NCBI RefSeq assembly: GCF_002196515.1
Contig: NZ_CP018835.1
Span: 62,001 to 126,000, forward strand
Length of the DNA stretch: 64,000 nucleotides
DNA from: Vibrio gazogenes
Lineage (GTDB): Bacteria > Pseudomonadota > Gammaproteobacteria > Enterobacterales > Vibrionaceae
Reading direction: 5' to 3'
In this document: positions 63,765 through 64,000 of the stretch, one piece after another
Layout: every line of letters begins with the position of its first letter
How positions within the stretch are numbered: position 1 is the first letter of the stretch
Position numbers and translations under genes: made by a program
The notes under the pieces: model-generated
What the model saw: only the letters and a program-made list of their open reading frames with translations
The model's database searches: none
What the model was told of the DNA's origin: nothing

Positions 63765-64000
63765 TTACTCGTGATTCAAGATACTACCAATTTCTAACAT
63801 CGGTGCGACATCTATATTATCTGCTTTCATCATTGCTGAAAGGCGCTGGATCGAAGATAGCAGTAATGTCTGCTCCCACTCTTCCAACTGTTGAAACTGA
63901 GAAACAAAGTTGTCCTGCAAGGGCTGTGGTGCTTTATGCAACAGTTCCTGACCGAATTCCGTCAAATGAGCGTGAACTTTTCTTTTGTCTGTCACACTAC
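63765..64000 (-). CDS. MarR-family regulator, C-terminal part
   Basis: The frame is open through the right edge, so the gene is truncated by the window. The visible end, SVTDKRKVHAHLTEFGQELL and QQLEEWEQTLLLSSIQRLSA, is the wing and dimer helix of a MarR protein. The ligand is unknown. Confidence 0.8.
   Translation of the reverse strand, partial: SVTDKRKVHAHLTEFGQELLHKAPQPLQDNFVSQFQQLEEWEQTLLLSSIQRLSAMMKADNIDVAPMLEIGSILNHE

Overview
The window looks like chromosome 1 of a Vibrio-type gammaproteobacterium. The right part carries gyrA, ubiG, nrdA, nrdB, yfaE, ribA and the norspermidine genes (a fused diaminobutyrate aminotransferase/decarboxylase, carboxynorspermidine dehydrogenase and nspC) beside nhaA. 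That gene content and order recall Vibrio cholerae from memory. No 16S or database comparison was possible.

Layout. 1-7.9 kb: a DUF2913 gene, then a sugar-acid locus (IdnO-like SDR, IdnD-like dehydrogenase, DctPQM TRAP importer, GntR regulator, mannonate-dehydratase-type enolase) whose three promoters share the 9-bp motif TGTAGGACA. 8-13.8 kb: a patchwork of single genes (APH-fold kinase, LysE exporter, B3-like metallo-beta-lactamase-fold protein, a small ORF behind a structured phage-like leader, a flavodoxin-fold reductase with divergent TetR) and a LysR remnant. 14-20.4 kb: a FadR-type regulator, class IV aminotransferase, ProC-type reductase and a TAXI-type TRAP system, likely one amino-acid uptake and catabolism unit. 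20.7-26 kb: an exonuclease, then a 2-hydroxyacid dehydrogenase, Glu/Leu-type dehydrogenase, MFS carrier and TetR, sharing a duplicated ACGATCGTATGATT operator.

The most interesting region is 26.37-33.79 kb. It is a degenerate integrative element bounded by inverted repeats of about 240 bp. Inside is a four-gene operon: a SLATT-like two-helix membrane protein, a 44-aa proline-rich peptide, a ThsB/MTH538-type TIR protein and a caspase-like protease. This matches the TIR-plus-caspase logic of type IV Thoeris anti-phage defence but has two extra upstream genes. The element also carries a decayed tyrosine integrase (two frameshifts plus an IS3-family insertion), a small acidic protein gene beside it, and a 379-aa protein with a possible nuclease core. 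It ends at a 3' fragment of tRNA-Ile(CAU) that supplies the stop codon of the neighbouring SDR gene.

33.8-64 kb is ordinary core chromosome: SDR/DUF2867, MATE exporter, ABC-FtsX pair, nhaA, norspermidine biosynthesis, a chemoreceptor, GcvR-like and CinA-like proteins, the class Ia ribonucleotide reductase operon with a NrdR box, ubiG, gyrA (quinolone-sensitive residues), ribA, a YcbL-like hydrolase, DUF2982 and a MarR gene that runs off the end.
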